Positions 1 to 13,400 of a stretch of DNA of 60,000 nt are shown here, piece after piece (positions within the stretch are counted from its first letter, which is position 1; the number at the start of each line of letters is the position of its first letter). Position numbers and translations under genes: made by a program. The DNA comes from Antedon mediterranea. Lineage: Eukaryota; Echinodermata; Crinoidea; Comatulida; Antedonidae. The DNA is taken from the NCBI RefSeq assembly GCF_964355755.1, contig NC_092674.1:19806001-19866000 (forward strand), read 5' to 3'. The notes below the pieces were generated by a model, which did not search any database, was not told the origin of the DNA, and was given only the letters and a program-made list of their open reading frames with translations.

Positions 1-94
1 ATTTGCATTTTCAAATTACCGTTTCACATGGTCATATTCGTAAGCACTTTCTTCTGTGATTATTTTTATTCATGAAAACCCCATATTTTATTTA

Positions 95-639
95 CAGCGG
101 GCACCTCCTGTAAGCGGCCACCTCCCTTAACGGATGCACTTTGAAAAGCCTGTTTGTTCTTCCTATCTAATTAGTGCATTTGGTGCTTACCGTAAGCAGC
201 TGCGGGCACCTTTTTATACTAAAAATGAGATTTTTTGTAAGCCGGCCAATCGAAAAATGTGATACTTATTGCATAGACCCATGAATTAGAGGTCCATGTT
301 GATTGTATTTCATTATACATTAGCTTTATTTTGAAGAGGTTTTAAAAACATTACTGTGAAGAGATGAGAAAACTACACAGATTTCAACCATTTTTCATAA
401 TATAAAAGCTTTTAAAATTTGTCTAAAAATGCTAAAAAATACTAAACCACCTGATTATAAATAATAATAGGCCTACAATTAGCTGGAAAATTGAGAGCCT
501 CGTTTCGATAAGGATATCGTATATATCCATAATACGTGATTTTGGCCCTTTATCGGCAGAACCTCCCGTAAGGGGTCACCGCCCGTAAGCGGCCACTTTT
601 CTAGGTACCGAGGGTGGCCACTTACGGGAGGTTCAACTG
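95..639. mobile_element. Tc1/mariner-like non-autonomous element (MITE)
   Basis: Both ends carry an imperfect inverted repeat built on CACCTCCTGTAAGCGGCCAC, with termini CAG and CTG. The element is flanked on both sides by TA (93-94 and 640-641), the target duplication used by Tc1/mariner elements. Further copies of the CGTAAGNGGCCAC motif lie inside, near 560-600. There is no transposase frame, so it is non-autonomous. The superfamily assignment rests on the TA flanks and short ends only. Confidence 0.55.
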
Positions 640-654
640 TATTTAAAAAAACAA

Positions 655-1330
655 TTATCCTTAGTTACGCATAGAAACAGGTTCTAAGACATAACATAAA
701 TAATACATTTTGACATAACTTGACCCATAAAATGACCCTTTCACAAGGTCAGACATTTTCTGGGATTCATTAGATAAGTAAATTTGGGAAAAAAGTAGTA
801 AAGCTATGTAATCAATTGTTTGTAGTCATGAAACCCCATATTCAAAATATTGTACTTAGTTACGTATAGAAACAGTTGCTACAATACACTATCTAGGTAA
901 AATGTTGATGTTATTTGACCTCAATATGTAATTTTTTTTTTTTCATGAAAACTCCATATTTTCGCATAGAAACAGTTACTATGGTAAAATGTTGACATCA
1001 TTTGACCTCAAAATGAATGAATTTACAAGTTCAAATTTGTCATCACTTTAAGATTAATAGAATGCAGTAGAAGTCAAATTGAGAAAAATTACAAATGCAA
1101 TTTGTATTTATAAAAAAAAAATTTAAATTACTTTCCTTAGTTACATAGAAATGGTTGCTAAGGTAACACTATAGGTAAAAAATGAAAATTGTTGAGAATT
1201 TTTATGAACTATCTTGTAAATTTTGATCAAACATTAATAGTTTTAGTAAAGTGGGGACCTGTCCTGTTTTGCATTCTGACCCCTTTTGACCTCAAATGAC
1301 CTATTTACAAGGTCAGATTTTTTGGGAGGT
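655..1330. repeat. Degenerate repeats, 4-5 diverged copies
   Basis: A motif like TTAGTTACGTATAGAAACAG recurs near 661, 855, 961 and 1135, often preceded by a CATGAAAACCCCATATT-like string and followed by a CAAGGTCA-containing string (about 750 and 1300). The CATGAAAACCCCATATT string also occurs at 71-87, left of the MITE, so the MITE appears to have landed inside this repeat family. Copies are strongly diverged and spacing is irregular (roughly 100-190 bp). Confidence 0.5.
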
Positions 1331-3540
1331 CTTTCGGTATCTCTTTACACAAAATAGATTTAAAAATTTATAAAACCATTGACGCAATTATTTCAAAGTT
1401 TAACATTATTTTCCATCAACTAAATATTTCAATGCAAAATACTGTTTTTCTGGCAATTAATTGAAATAAACCTGGCAACACATTCTCCTATTTTATCTAA
1501 ACTATTCGTATGACTCTAGTAGCATTATGAAAAGCCACATATACATTTTATTATTGGATTAGCCATATTTAAATTGTGTTTCATGTGTTTTGTTTGTTGA
1601 TATTTTGTTGTATTTTTCGTATTTTCCTGGCAACACAAAACCTATGTACAAAATTTACCCCAGTATTTTTTTCATGATTATTGTTGAAAAACCTATTGAC
1701 TATCAAATTAAAAAACCTCATTGATTTAAAAACACCACTTTGGAAGTTATAGGTACGTTTATGAGGTATACTTTTATAAAAAAAAATATTTTTTTTAAAA
1801 CACCCCTTTTTAAAATAATGGTATCAACCAAACTCCATTTTGTAATTTTTTTTCCTACATTAAATGGAACTAAATACATGTTGTTTACACTGCTATAATC
1901 AAAAACTGTATACTGTAAGTATTTTTGGTTAAAATAAGTATACAAGTTTGTACTTTTTCACTATAGAAAATCTGTGAAAAATGGCAAAAACATCAAAATT
2001 TGGATAATTGACCGTTGTCATGGCAACGGAAGCTAAAAATTAAAATGAATGTTGTAGATATGCTTTTTATTGAAATGTCTATTTATGGTAAACAAATTTT
2101 GATTTTTACAGACAATGGCTCTTAATTAGTGGTAATTAACATTTTAATAATTAGCATGATCAAGTACATCGATGAAACCTTAGAAAGTTCAACTGAGAAA
2201 ACGTAAAGTGCTAAATCCTGTACCATGACCCCTTAAGAAATAGTCAATGTATGTCCAACCTGTACTTCTTCTATTTGTACTTCTTAATTAGACCTGCAAC
2301 TAATTTAAAATGAACTCCGTTGTCTCAATTCAAGATTAAAATGTGTAAATCACTTTAATTAGTAAATTGCTTTTCTATGGCATAGACCCAAAAGTTTACA
2401 GTTTTCCGATAATTGTAAAAGTAGCCCACCGTGTTTACCACTTAATTTGAATTTATCTAAATAAATGTATACATTTTCGTTACTGATTTCATCAGGAAAA
2501 AATGCTATGATATACAGAATCTTCAATGACTGTGTCGCAAAACAATTTGTAAAAACAACTGTTTAATTAACATTCATCAGTAGCATTTGAACTGGATGAG
2601 AATATATATAGGGCCTAATTATTTCTATATCGAAATATTTTGGTTGTGAATTCGTTGGCGCCAGCATTACTTCTTGTATCAATTTTAACAATAAAACAAT
2701 AAAATGTCCGCAACAAAGGACCGTAACAATTTAGCAAGGTATAAAATTAACGTTTATAATAATTGATAGTTAGGTAAAGTAAAATATAACTATTTTTTGA
2801 TTGCATGAAAGAGATAAAAAGCGTTATAAAACAAAAGAATTCTGTGCTAAATTATAAGTAGGCCTACATTGTCAAGGATTGAACACTGGGCATAGTGCAT
2901 CAAATTTACTTACTTGGTGCACTAACAGTAATGTAAAAGTGTAAAAATCTTTCCTTACTATTATATATAAAAATGCATGATGAGATATAAGATGTATTGA
3001 AAGTTATTTATTGTCAGTTATATTGTATTATAATATTACATTAATCAAGTGCAATGCATTGTAAACGAACATTTTATTGATGAAGAAATAAAAGTGGGTC
3101 GAACCTACATACGACAAAAATGATAAAATGTCCTGCAATCCTGTAACATTCATACATTCACACGTGAAGTGTACATCAACAAAGAAATTCAACGACAAAC
3201 GAAATATCTTCATTCCTTTCCCTTAGACATATTGCTAAGGCTAATAATCGATTTGTCCATAATTATTGCGTTTTGCCGGGAGTTTTTCATAATTTAAGGC
3301 CATTTCATAATTGTGCGTATAGTTAATTTTGTATTTCCGTTTAATACCCCATTTATCTTCATTTTCGTACGTCCGTAAATATTATGTCGTATTTCTGTGG
3401 TAATTTATGGATGTTCCAAACTTTGAAATAACCGTGTTATATCGGTAGTAGAGGAAAGTTTGCTTGAAGCTTATTGTGTGTGGGTTTATTGCTTTCATAA
3501 TTGCTTTTGTACATTAGATGGAAACTTCTGAAATCTGAAA
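1331..3540. other. No gene recognised (AT-rich)
   Basis: Short accidental frames only, with no splice-bounded coding segment or known motif. Homopolymer A/T runs are frequent. Nothing else supported. Confidence 0.5.
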
Positions 3541-3561
3541 TCCAGACTCCAATATCTTTTC

Positions 3562-3812
3562 TTATTTAGGACCTCGGCATTCGTCTATATAGAATTTAGG
3601 AAGCCACTTTTCAGACCATTTCCGGACTTTTCTAAGATCATCTTGCAATTTATTAAAGATAAAGCTATTATGATTGAAAGTATAGATTAGTTTAGTGTCA
3701 TCTGCGAACATAAGTCCAAGTGTATCAACATCATCCAGTAAATCATTGATATAAGAAATAACAATGGGCCAATTACTGAGCCCTGCTGCACTCCATTCGT
3801 TACATCTAACCA
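3562..3812 (-). pseudogene. LINE reverse transcriptase fragment, frameshifted
   Basis: On the minus strand, one frame reads GVQQGSVIGPLLFLI (RT motif with GSVIGPLLF) and then shifts into a second frame reading INDLLDDVDTLGLMFADDTK, which contains the FADD catalytic motif. It is followed by a KVRKWSEKWL-like thumb segment. The order and spacing match non-LTR retrotransposon reverse transcriptases. The shift and the absence of flanking domains show a dead, truncated copy. It is too short to assign a clade. Confidence 0.8.
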
Positions 3813-4276
3813 CGTGCCTGTCCATGTCCTACAATAGTGGCGTTCACATAGTTAATTAACTAGATTATCTATGATCTCGCCATAATGTGAACGCTCAATT
3901 ATGTCCTGATGATGGGTTTTTTAGAACAGTTATTGCTGCTTGGATTTAGAAGTAAATCCAATGATAGCCAGTTATTTTATGTGGATAATCCAATTAACAA
4001 CCCATCAGGTGGCCTTCAGCCATTTATACACCAATGAGATTGAAGACTATTTAAACCCAATGACCATTATTATTCATATTTAACATTTTATATGCAAAGA
4101 ATATGGTTATTCTCCATGTTGTACCCATAAAATGAACTATATCTGAGGAGGACAGAGGTCTAAAGGATATTAAGAGAATATTGTAGGCGTACAATTTAAT
4201 GAAAATTAAAATACCAAAGAAATATGGTATAACAAAGTTTATAGTATAAAAATGGTACGAATTATCACAATTTAAT

Positions 4277-4465
4277 TTTAAGCTGATACACTGTATACTG
4301 GCATGTACAAAACGTATGAAGGCATGGAAGTTATCTTCTACAGAGTTATGCGACTACTGTCGAACTGAACCAGAAACAGACAAACACATGCTATTAAAGT
4401 GTAAAAGTGGTCAACTTGCATGGAATAATTTAAATTCTGAAGATTCAAGACTGCTATACACTTAA
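4277..4465 (+). pseudogene. LINE 3' zinc-knuckle (zf-RVT) relic
   Basis: An open stretch of about 60 codons contains KAWKLSSTELCDYCRTEP followed by ETDKHMLLKC and a LAWNNL segment. This W..L..CxxC....E...H....C pattern is the zinc-binding region found at the C-terminus of many non-LTR retrotransposon polymerases. Stops close the frame on both sides and no adjoining RT can be read, so this is a fragment. Confidence 0.65.
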
Positions 4466-5526
4466 AGATGTACTGTCCTCCTGAAAAAAATAATTCTTAA
4501 AAAATCTTTTGTCGAATATTCCATTTTAATGTAACATAGTTACCCACTTTGACCAAAAATTTGATCGAAAAAAATGTATTTACCTGAAAAAAAAATGTAA
4601 TTTATAGCAAAAATTTGTCAAATTGCCTGCCAGCCAATGGATTTTTGGTTGAATTTAACCATTTATTTTGTCATTTTATAAGTGAACATATTTTTTTTTC
4701 GTTTTTTTCCCTACGGAAGTGATTAACTTTATTAAAACTACAAAATAACGTATTTAAATTCTGATTTAATTAATCTTCATGTTTTTGGGGGACAATACAT
4801 CTTTAACAAAGAAACAGATAGAAATAGTTACTCGAACAAAAAATAAAAATGTTAATGAGTTAATCTTGTTAACCTTTTGTATTTTCAAATCTAATATATC
4901 AAAAACATACAAAAAGATCAACAATGATTTCGAGCTTGTATTGTTCCGAGTAGAAGTAAAAAGTTTATTAGCTCTAATACAAGTGTTGAAATAAAACTAG
5001 ACTAGGAAACTACATGTATCAACTGGTAACAAAATAAATGCACCTTGTATTTAAACATTGGGACTACGATCCCGCCCCTGTTAGGTCTAGCTAGAACCAT
5101 TCACGCATTTCAAGCTAAAACTATCGTGGGACATCAAGTCACTCATTTATTAAATACAGTATAGGCCTACAAGGCAGACTGGACTGGACAAGGTTAATTA
5201 TTTTCAACAGACTAATCACAATTTCCCTCCATGTGCTTAACACACAAAACAATCTCCATCAGGAGGCCTGCTTTATTTTCGTGACAACACAAAGAGCCGG
5301 CTTAGGGGAAATGTTTTTTACTACAAAATAAAAACAATAGAAACAAAAATTTGGCTTAATATATTTAAAACAAATAAATGCTGAGGTATGTTTTATTTAC
5401 GGCAAATGTTGTCCTAATTTTGTAGGGCTAAGATCTAGGCCTATACAGTGGAAATAAAGATGAAACGCGTGGGTATTAAGCACAAAAATATGCAAATAGA
5501 AACAACCTCATTTTTTCTCTGCGGTT
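4466..5526. other. No gene recognised
   Basis: A 71-codon open frame at 4779-4994 has no recognisable motif. The string GGGGACAATACATCTTTAAC in it recurs near 10229, so part of this stretch is probably old repeat DNA. Confidence 0.4.
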
Positions 5527-5744
5527 TGTAATGTGACCTTGTTAGCTCAAATACTCAGTGATGAAAAGGAAACTGTATATCATTTAGTATTTGAATGCAA
5601 ATGACTTGAGTACGTTAGACAACCAATACTCATGAACCTTAAAGATGAACTAAACAACAACAATCTATCCATGTTCTGGGAATTGTTTACTACTTGCTCT
5701 CTAGATCTTAAATACCACTCGACAAACATTGTAAAATTTTTCTG
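5527..5744 (+). pseudogene. LINE C-terminal relic with in-frame stop
   Basis: The frame starting at 5527 reads CNVTLLAQILSDEKETVYHL and then VFECK, a stop, and LEYVRQPILMNLKDELNNNN. The E-T-V-x-H-L-x-x-E-C pattern resembles the zinc-knuckle tail of non-LTR retrotransposon polymerases. The in-frame stop after VFECK marks it as dead. Family not assignable. Confidence 0.5.
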
Positions 5745-5810
5745 ACCATGGCTTGGAACACACGAAATGATATAGATAATACAATTCCATCTCAAACTTA
5801 ATTTATTCAT

Positions 5811-7311
5811 TTTCTTAGTATTTAATCTTTCTCAGTTTTCTTAAATTTTTGTTTTTGTAATTAATTGTTCTTATGTCTAATTTCTTGTTTTGTATTTATA
5901 TTTAAGTGTGTATGTATTATTTTTCACTGTAAACTTGTTGCACATCTCACTGAGACTGTGCCTCTGATTTAAAAGTTCAGTGTCTAAAATCAGTCATGCA
6001 ACCGCTTCTGCTCCTGGCTTACAATTCGAAATTCTATTAGTTATAAAAGAATTTTATGATTAAGATTCATTGAATGGGTTCTCATGCTCCATCTCGTTAA
6101 TAGAACAGGCAAGTCAATATTTAAAAATATTCTGAGATAGGCCTATCACAATACATGTTTTGTATCTTTGAACGGTGTAGGCTATGTACACCTACACGCG
6201 GTTAGCTTTTAGTAAAAATGCTGAGGACGTGTTGGATTGTGCGATGACTTATAAATAATGCAACTAACTGAAAACCAACTCATTGTTTCTGTTTTTCCGG
6301 CTTGATATTTATGCCAAAATAGATATTTTAAGCTAATTTTATTATCATTTTTTGCTGAATCCCAAAAAGGTAGGTGCCAATTTTTTTTCGACCATCCCTT
6401 CAGCCGTCATTTTGAATTTTAAAATGACCAACATTTTACACTACACATGTTCATCATGGCTACGATTTAACGTTAACTAAAACTGCTCATGCGTTTTAAT
6501 ATTTTCATCTACTTTTGTTTTCGTGACGTGAAAAATTACTGTAGGCCTACGCAACCAATCAGAACTCAATTTTGGATTTCGCATCTAATAAAACGTGTAT
6601 TATGGTTTCCATTGTGAAAATATGTGTGATGTGATGACTGACTGATACTTTTGTTATTATTTTTGAATATGAATGCACAAATTGTCCTTTTATAAAGCTT
6701 ACCGGGTTCTATTTTACTCAATTGTCAGCATTCTGTTTTCTAATCGAATGGTAATTTACATGGTAAGCTTTTTCCTAAAATTGTATTAAGGCTAATTCAA
6801 TATAAACTAGCCTATAGTTGTTTCATCTGATCATATAGGTACTCTAGACATAGGCCTACTATTTTACCACCCATTCTATTTCTAGGCAAATTACAGTATT
6901 TAGGCCTATAATGTACCGTAATCTGAGTCTCCTGAATCCAGTTCTGACACTTTGATCTATTTTGGACTTTAGGCCCCTACTTAGCCGATCGATTTGTAGC
7001 AAGGTACAAACTGGGCTTTATACCTTCACCTCAATAAAATAAAAGGCATATTCTTAACATAAATAAGCAAGACCGACGCATGGTCTATATATAGTTTGTA
7101 CAATCTCGAAAAAATAATGGCATAAAGTATATTAATGATTTATTCAACTATATTTATCATTATAATCAAAATCACTTTTTGTGTAGAAAATACCTTTAAT
7201 TGACTTTAAGTTTTGTATATGTGAACCACATTATAGTTTACTTTGTATTATGTAGGCCTATGTCAAAAAATATGCCACCCGAGGCCTGTTAAAGTCGGGC
7301 AAAGTGTCTGG
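5811..7311. other. Upstream flank of the SLC17 gene, no feature seen
   Basis: AT-rich sequence with several TAGGCCTA palindromes. A promoter or 5' untranslated exon of the downstream transporter gene may lie here but I cannot place one from sequence alone. Confidence 0.3.
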
Positions 7312-7362
7312 ATGAATAAATTTATTATATTATGCTCTAACATTTTTAAGATTAATCGTAAA

Positions 7363-7408
7363 ATGAAAGAAAATGAAACTGAAAAAGAACCGATGTTACA
7401 CAAAGAGG
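7363..7408 (+). CDS. SLC17 exon 1 (start codon)
   Basis: Encodes MKENETEKEPMLHKE and the first base of Asp16. Donor is GTAAGA at 7409. The split codon G|AC joins correctly to exon 2. The acidic EKEPML stretch before TM1 resembles the N-terminal dileucine-type sorting region of sialin. A possible acceptor (CATTTTTAAG, ending 7350) suggests an upstream untranslated exon. Confidence 0.8.
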
Positions 7409-10400
7409 GTAAGAATATTCTAAATCAATAATATAATTATTCAAATAAATTTGCCTATTTTTCACAGGAATAAAATAATTGAGTTAGAATATAATATAAT
7501 ATTAAGATAGAATATTGGTAATTTTAAATATCTTTTAATTCTAATTCTTTCTATTCTAAATAAATAATTATTCAAATAAATTAGCCTATTTTCACAGGAA
7601 TAAAATCATTGAGTTACCAATAGAACATTGGTAACTTAAAATATCTTGAAATTATCTTGCTTTGCTTAATGTTATGTTAGACGCACCTCAAATACTGCCG
7701 ATTCGTTGTATCATTGTGTTCATGTGCTTCATTGCCGTCACACTGAACTATGCTACAAGAATGAACTTTAGTGTTGCATTGTTGGCCATGGTACCAAAAG
7801 ATGGAATGAATTTGTCTATGACTGATACAAGTAAACATGAGGTGGGTACAATCAGCATCAATTGAGTTTCAGTATAAATTTGACCCAATTCGGTTCCATG
7901 TCAACTCGGTGACCAAGGTATAGGCCTTGACGGTGTCTGATCATTTCGGCCGCCAGTCATTTCGGCCGCCGGTTATTGAACGCCCATAATCATGAAACGC
8001 CAAAAAAGACAAAATATGTATTGTTAATTTCGGCCGCCAGAATCGTCAATATTGTTAATAACGTATGGCACGCATTAATTTTTAAAAAGGGTGTATACAT
8101 GTGCCTATCGCCTATAAGACGTGTGTAAATCACAGCCGATTTATGACTTCTATGGAGGGATTAGTTTAGTAGTTTTAACTAAAGTATTTTTACACGACTT
8201 ACTGTATTTCACAGTGGTTGTTGTGGGGTGGGGGTTTGAGGAGGGGTTGTGCCATAGATTAACAATATTGACGATCGATATGCACTGTGACCGTATATTG
8301 ACGACCGATTAAATAGATTACTTTGTAGCTTCATGGGACAAGTAAGCATAGAAAATGGCGTTAAACTGAGTTGAATTGGGACGGAGTTGACTGAAATTGA
8401 ATTAATTAATTTGCAACGACAAAGATGAGGAAATCTGTAAGAATCAGAAAAAGCCGCCCTAACCGATGAAGGGTTAGTGTTCCCCGAAAGCTGGTAATGT
8501 TTCTGATTGTTTTACTTCAACGTTTTGATTTAGCTTTTTTCTTATTTAATTTTGTATCTCCATTGTTGGGATCCATTCATTGACACCCACAGCATTGTCA
8601 TTATTTTTAGTAATTTGTCTTTGGATTTATATGTGTATATGTATATATATACACTGAACACAATAATACTGAAATTACAATTTAAAACAAACTGGTGAAT
8701 ATGGCCTATAATGTGTGTATTAGTAGGGAAAGATAATAAGGCTACAGATATTTTCGAATGTTATGATGATAATAATGAGACCAAATATGGAATTATTAAT
8801 TTTAAACTAATATAGGCCTACTTATGGTTTGTAAATATATCTATATATTAATGCTACTAAATTGGTCACGTAATTTTATCCATCTCCTCCGAAACCGCTG
8901 AGTGATACGTGCTCGAATGGTACGTGCTCACATTTGGCACACTACGGTAATGTTTCTTGATATCAAATTTTTGTTTTTTGTGAAGGTGAAGATAAACTTT
9001 GAAACTTACCAACGTTTCGTGCGTTAGCATCACCTTCACAAAAAACGAAAATTTGATATCAAAAATATTTTGGGAAGGAGATGAATTTTTTCAATTCTAA
9101 TGTTTCTTGATGGGCCGCACACGAATTTATCCTAAATTTATAGGATGAACACCAAAACGCTGTGGTCATATCAATGCTTAGACATTCGAGTTCGAATCCG
9201 CGAAATGTGCAAATAAGTATCCCCGCTTAAGGCAACAAATCAAAACTAGACCACAATTTAATTACTAAGTATAGCAAAAAAGATAACAAAGATCCCACGA
9301 AAAAATTGAAAAATATCAAAACCATTCAAATAAAAAAAAATGTAAACGATATAAACACAAGGTTTGATATATTGAACAAAATTTACCACCAACAATACTG
9401 GAAACAATTAATTAACAATAACAGTGTATTCAGCTCGTGTTTCTGCAGCAATGTATTTTTCATTCGATTTATTTCCATTCTTTCTTCCGTATTCTGAGTT
9501 GTATGAAAAAATGTCTCTGGCGGAACTTTCGCCGATGAGCTATGCTCAACGCGATTATAAGATCATTTTCCGAATATGAGCACTGTTTCTGTAATTTGAC
9601 AGTATGATTTATATATAATTTACACAGTGCTACGCAACACAATTGATTTACATTATAAACAATATTTTTTAAACCGTTGCGTATTAAAGTTGGAATTTAT
9701 TCTGAATAGTTAAGCCTCCACTGATTGTGAGGGCGTTTGTTGTATGAGACAATGTATCTGGTGGGTGAAAATCTGTGATATTTCCATATATATGGCTCTG
9801 TGGTCTAGTGGTATGACACTCGCCCTGTAAGTGAGAGGTCGCCGGTTCGAATCTCGCCATAGAGCTAAGCTCGTCGCGATTACAAGATCATGTTCCGAAT
9901 ATGAGCACTGTTTCTATAACTCTATGATCTATATATAATTTACACTGTTCTACGCAACACAATTGATTTACATATACACAATATACAGATTCTCACACAC
10001 CAGATACATTCTCTCATTTAATACGGAACTTTCGCCGATGAGCTATGCTCGACGCAATTATGAGATCATATTCTGAATATGAGCACTATTTCTATAATTT
10101 GATTATTTTTCATAATATTTTTTTACAGTAAACCATTTTTTTCCAATTTTTTGGTGGATAATTAATATGTGGCATTAAAATGGCATAGGCCTATTCAACA
10201 AAAATTGTTAAAAGAATTATTTTGTGAAGGGGACAATACATCTTTAACACAATAAAGTTCCATTATCTAGTATTGCTTTTATTGTTGAGCTAACAGATAT
10301 TTCAAAGTGAAGGAATATTTTGTGTATAACAAAATCAATGGCCATAAATAGTTATTTTTGATACAATTAGATTTTTTTTAAATTGTCAATGTACTTTTAT

Positions 10401-13400
10401 CAGAGAGGAGTGCGCTTTTATTAAACTTACTCATCCTATGTATATTAGTATATAACCACATAAAGGTTAGGCCTACTGCTAGTATTTTATTATTCTAATG
10501 TCACACTATAATAATGGGAAGAATACTTCAATGACAACAACATCGATTAGGTGCAAAACATGTTTGTTACTGAAAGTATGTAAAAGGGAAGATAAAAACA
10601 AACTAGCACAATTCATTCATAAGATGTTACATAGATTACTGCTTAACATCAGAGGCTTTATAAATGGAAACAACCACTAACTTGTAGTAAATGTAAAGAA
10701 ATTGAAAATAATGTTATTTTTTAGCTGTAATTGAATTTATTTACCTTGATTTACCTTGACCTTTAGACTATAAACCTGTTAAGGTTTGAGTCCCTCTTTG
10801 AACATCTTGGTTATATGGCTCAAACTTTAGGTTGTGGGTTTTCCAGTGTGTTTCAAGATGGGTTTTAAAATTATTTATAGAGGATGCATTTACTATATGA
10901 TATGGCAAACTATTCCAATCATTTACTGCAGATATTGAAAAGAATTTCTGTCTGTGTTTCGATTTACTATGAACTTTTTTAATTTTAAAATTGTGGCCTC
11001 TAGTTACAGTAGATGGTGCTAATTCAAAAAAGACACCCGGATTAACATTATCATACTTTTGTATCATTCTAAAAATCTGTAAGCAGCAAGACCTCTTTCT
11101 TCGAAATGCTAATGATGGCAGTTTCATAAATTTCATTCGGTCACTATATGGTTGAGTTTTAATTTCCACAGCAAGTTTTGTGGCTCTTTGCTGAACTTTT
11201 TCTAAGAGAATAGAATCACCAACAAACTGAGGAAGACTAGAATATTCTAAAATCGGTCTAACCATTGATTTATAAAGGATAGACACTAAATGACTGTCTA
11301 AATATTCAAAGGTTCTCTTAATTAAACCAAGTCTAGAGTTAGCCTTTTTAACAACTTCAACGATATGATCATGAAAATTCAATTTATTATCAACTAAAAC
11401 ACCAAGATCTCTCATCTGAGTTACAACTCCCAACTGAATTCTATCTGAACCTGTTCCCATAAAGTATGTTGTGTTCAAGGATTTTTTACCGAGATGCATA
11501 ACCTTACATTTATTAATATTAAAGGGCAACTGCCACTTTACTGACCATTTATACATCTTATCAATGTCCGCCTGAAAATCAAGAGCATCTATGTCTGAAT
11601 CAACAGCTTTGTATGTCTTTGAATCATCAGCAAACAAAAAAAGAGGTGACTTAACTAATTGAGGCAGATCGTTGATAAATATTGTAAAGCAGATTACACC
11701 ATATACACTCCCTTGAGGAATACCACTCTGGACCGATATCCAATCCGAAACTTCGCCATTTACCACCACTCGCTGGACACGATTTGACAAGTATATTTTA
11801 GTCCATTTCAACAATTCACCACGAATACCATATGTATGCATTTTATGGAGAAGTCTTTCATGTGGAACAGAGTCAAAAGCTTTTTGAAAATCACAGTACA
11901 AGATATCGACAGAGTGTCCTTCATCTATCATTGAAGACCATTTCTCAGTGGCCTCAAGCAGTTGCGTGTTGCAGGATCTTCCCTTGCGAAACCCATGCTG
12001 TTCGTTACAAAATAGTTTATTATCTTCCATATGTTTCGATATTTCATTCTTGATGAATGTCTCCATGGTTTTACATAGTATTGACGTTAAACTCACTGGC
12101 CTATAGTTTAGAGGATTAGTTTTACAGCCTTTCTTATAGATTGGTGAAACATTAGCTTGCCTCCATTGTTCAGGAATAGTTCCCTCATGTAAAAGCTTGG
12201 AAAATAAAGTGCTGAGAATTGGACTAATTTCATTTGCCGTTTCTTTTAAAAGTCGAGAGTGCACACCATCTGGTCCTGGAGACTTACAAATGTCTAATGC
12301 TAATAGGTGCTTTCGAATTTCATTCTCCGGAAATGCAACAGTATACAAAGGTTCGACTTCATGATCAAGGTTAAGTTTAAGCACGGGAATGTCAGAAATA
12401 TTTTCTTTAGTAAAAACTGTTGCAAATGCTTGGTTTAAGAGTGCAGCTTTTTGTCTATTATCTACAATCAGTTCGCCTCTCTCGTCTTTTAATGCAGAAA
12501 TGCCCGTCTTTTTGCCAGTTTTCTCCTTATAATATTTCCAGAAACTCTTAGGATTCACTTTTATCTCGGATGCCAACTTGCATTCAAAACTTTTCTTCGC
12601 TTTTTTTATTGCCTTATTTGTCTCATTTCTAACTTTAATATAAGCATTCCATCTTTCCGGTGTTCTTCTACTCTGATATCTATTCCATGCTTTATGTTTC
12701 TGTTTAACTATAGACACTGTTTCGACGTTCATCCACTGCTTCTTATACCTTTTAGTTTTAGACCTTAAAGGAACATACTGTAAAATACAGAAATCTAACA
12801 GGGAATAGAGAGAATTAGCAATAGAAACACCATCAAGTTCATACATATCAATATTTAGTTTCGATTCTTTTATTTTAGTTCTAATAGCTTCGTAGTTGGC
12901 TTTGTATTAATTTCTTGTAGGAGTGACATTTTCTTTTTCTATAAAACTTAAAGCAAGATTAAAGGTTAAAACAACATGGTCACTCTTTCCCAATGGTGCA
13001 CTACTAATAAGATCACAGACATCAAACTCTTCCCTTGAAAGTACTAAATCTAGTATATTAGATTCTTCTCCAGTACGATGTCTTGTCGGACAGTCTACAT
13101 GTTGATGCCACATTAAATCATCGATTAAATCGGTAAATTTTTGGTTCACATTATGTGATAACCCTTTGCTACTCCAGTTTATCCCTTTAAAATTAAAATC
13201 GCCAGCAACAATCATATGATCAGCCCTGTACTTGTCTGCTGCAACCAAAATATCTTTTAAATCCTCAAATTTGTCCGCGTGACTACTTGGACTGCGATAA
13301 ACACAATCAATTAAAACATTAATATCATTTAATTTAATATTCACAAATATATTCTCATCAAAACCACCTATGTCAACCTGAAATACAGTCAATGCATCTT

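Noticed and set aside
3840-3894. 10-bp inverted repeat GCGTTCACAT with a 35-base loop
   Set aside because: Too short to distinguish from chance or to define an element; no target duplication found.
9794-9866. Functional tRNA-Thr gene
   Set aside because: Acceptor spacing, C33 and a T-stem mismatch are wrong, and related body sequence is repeated nearby, so a SINE head is more likely.
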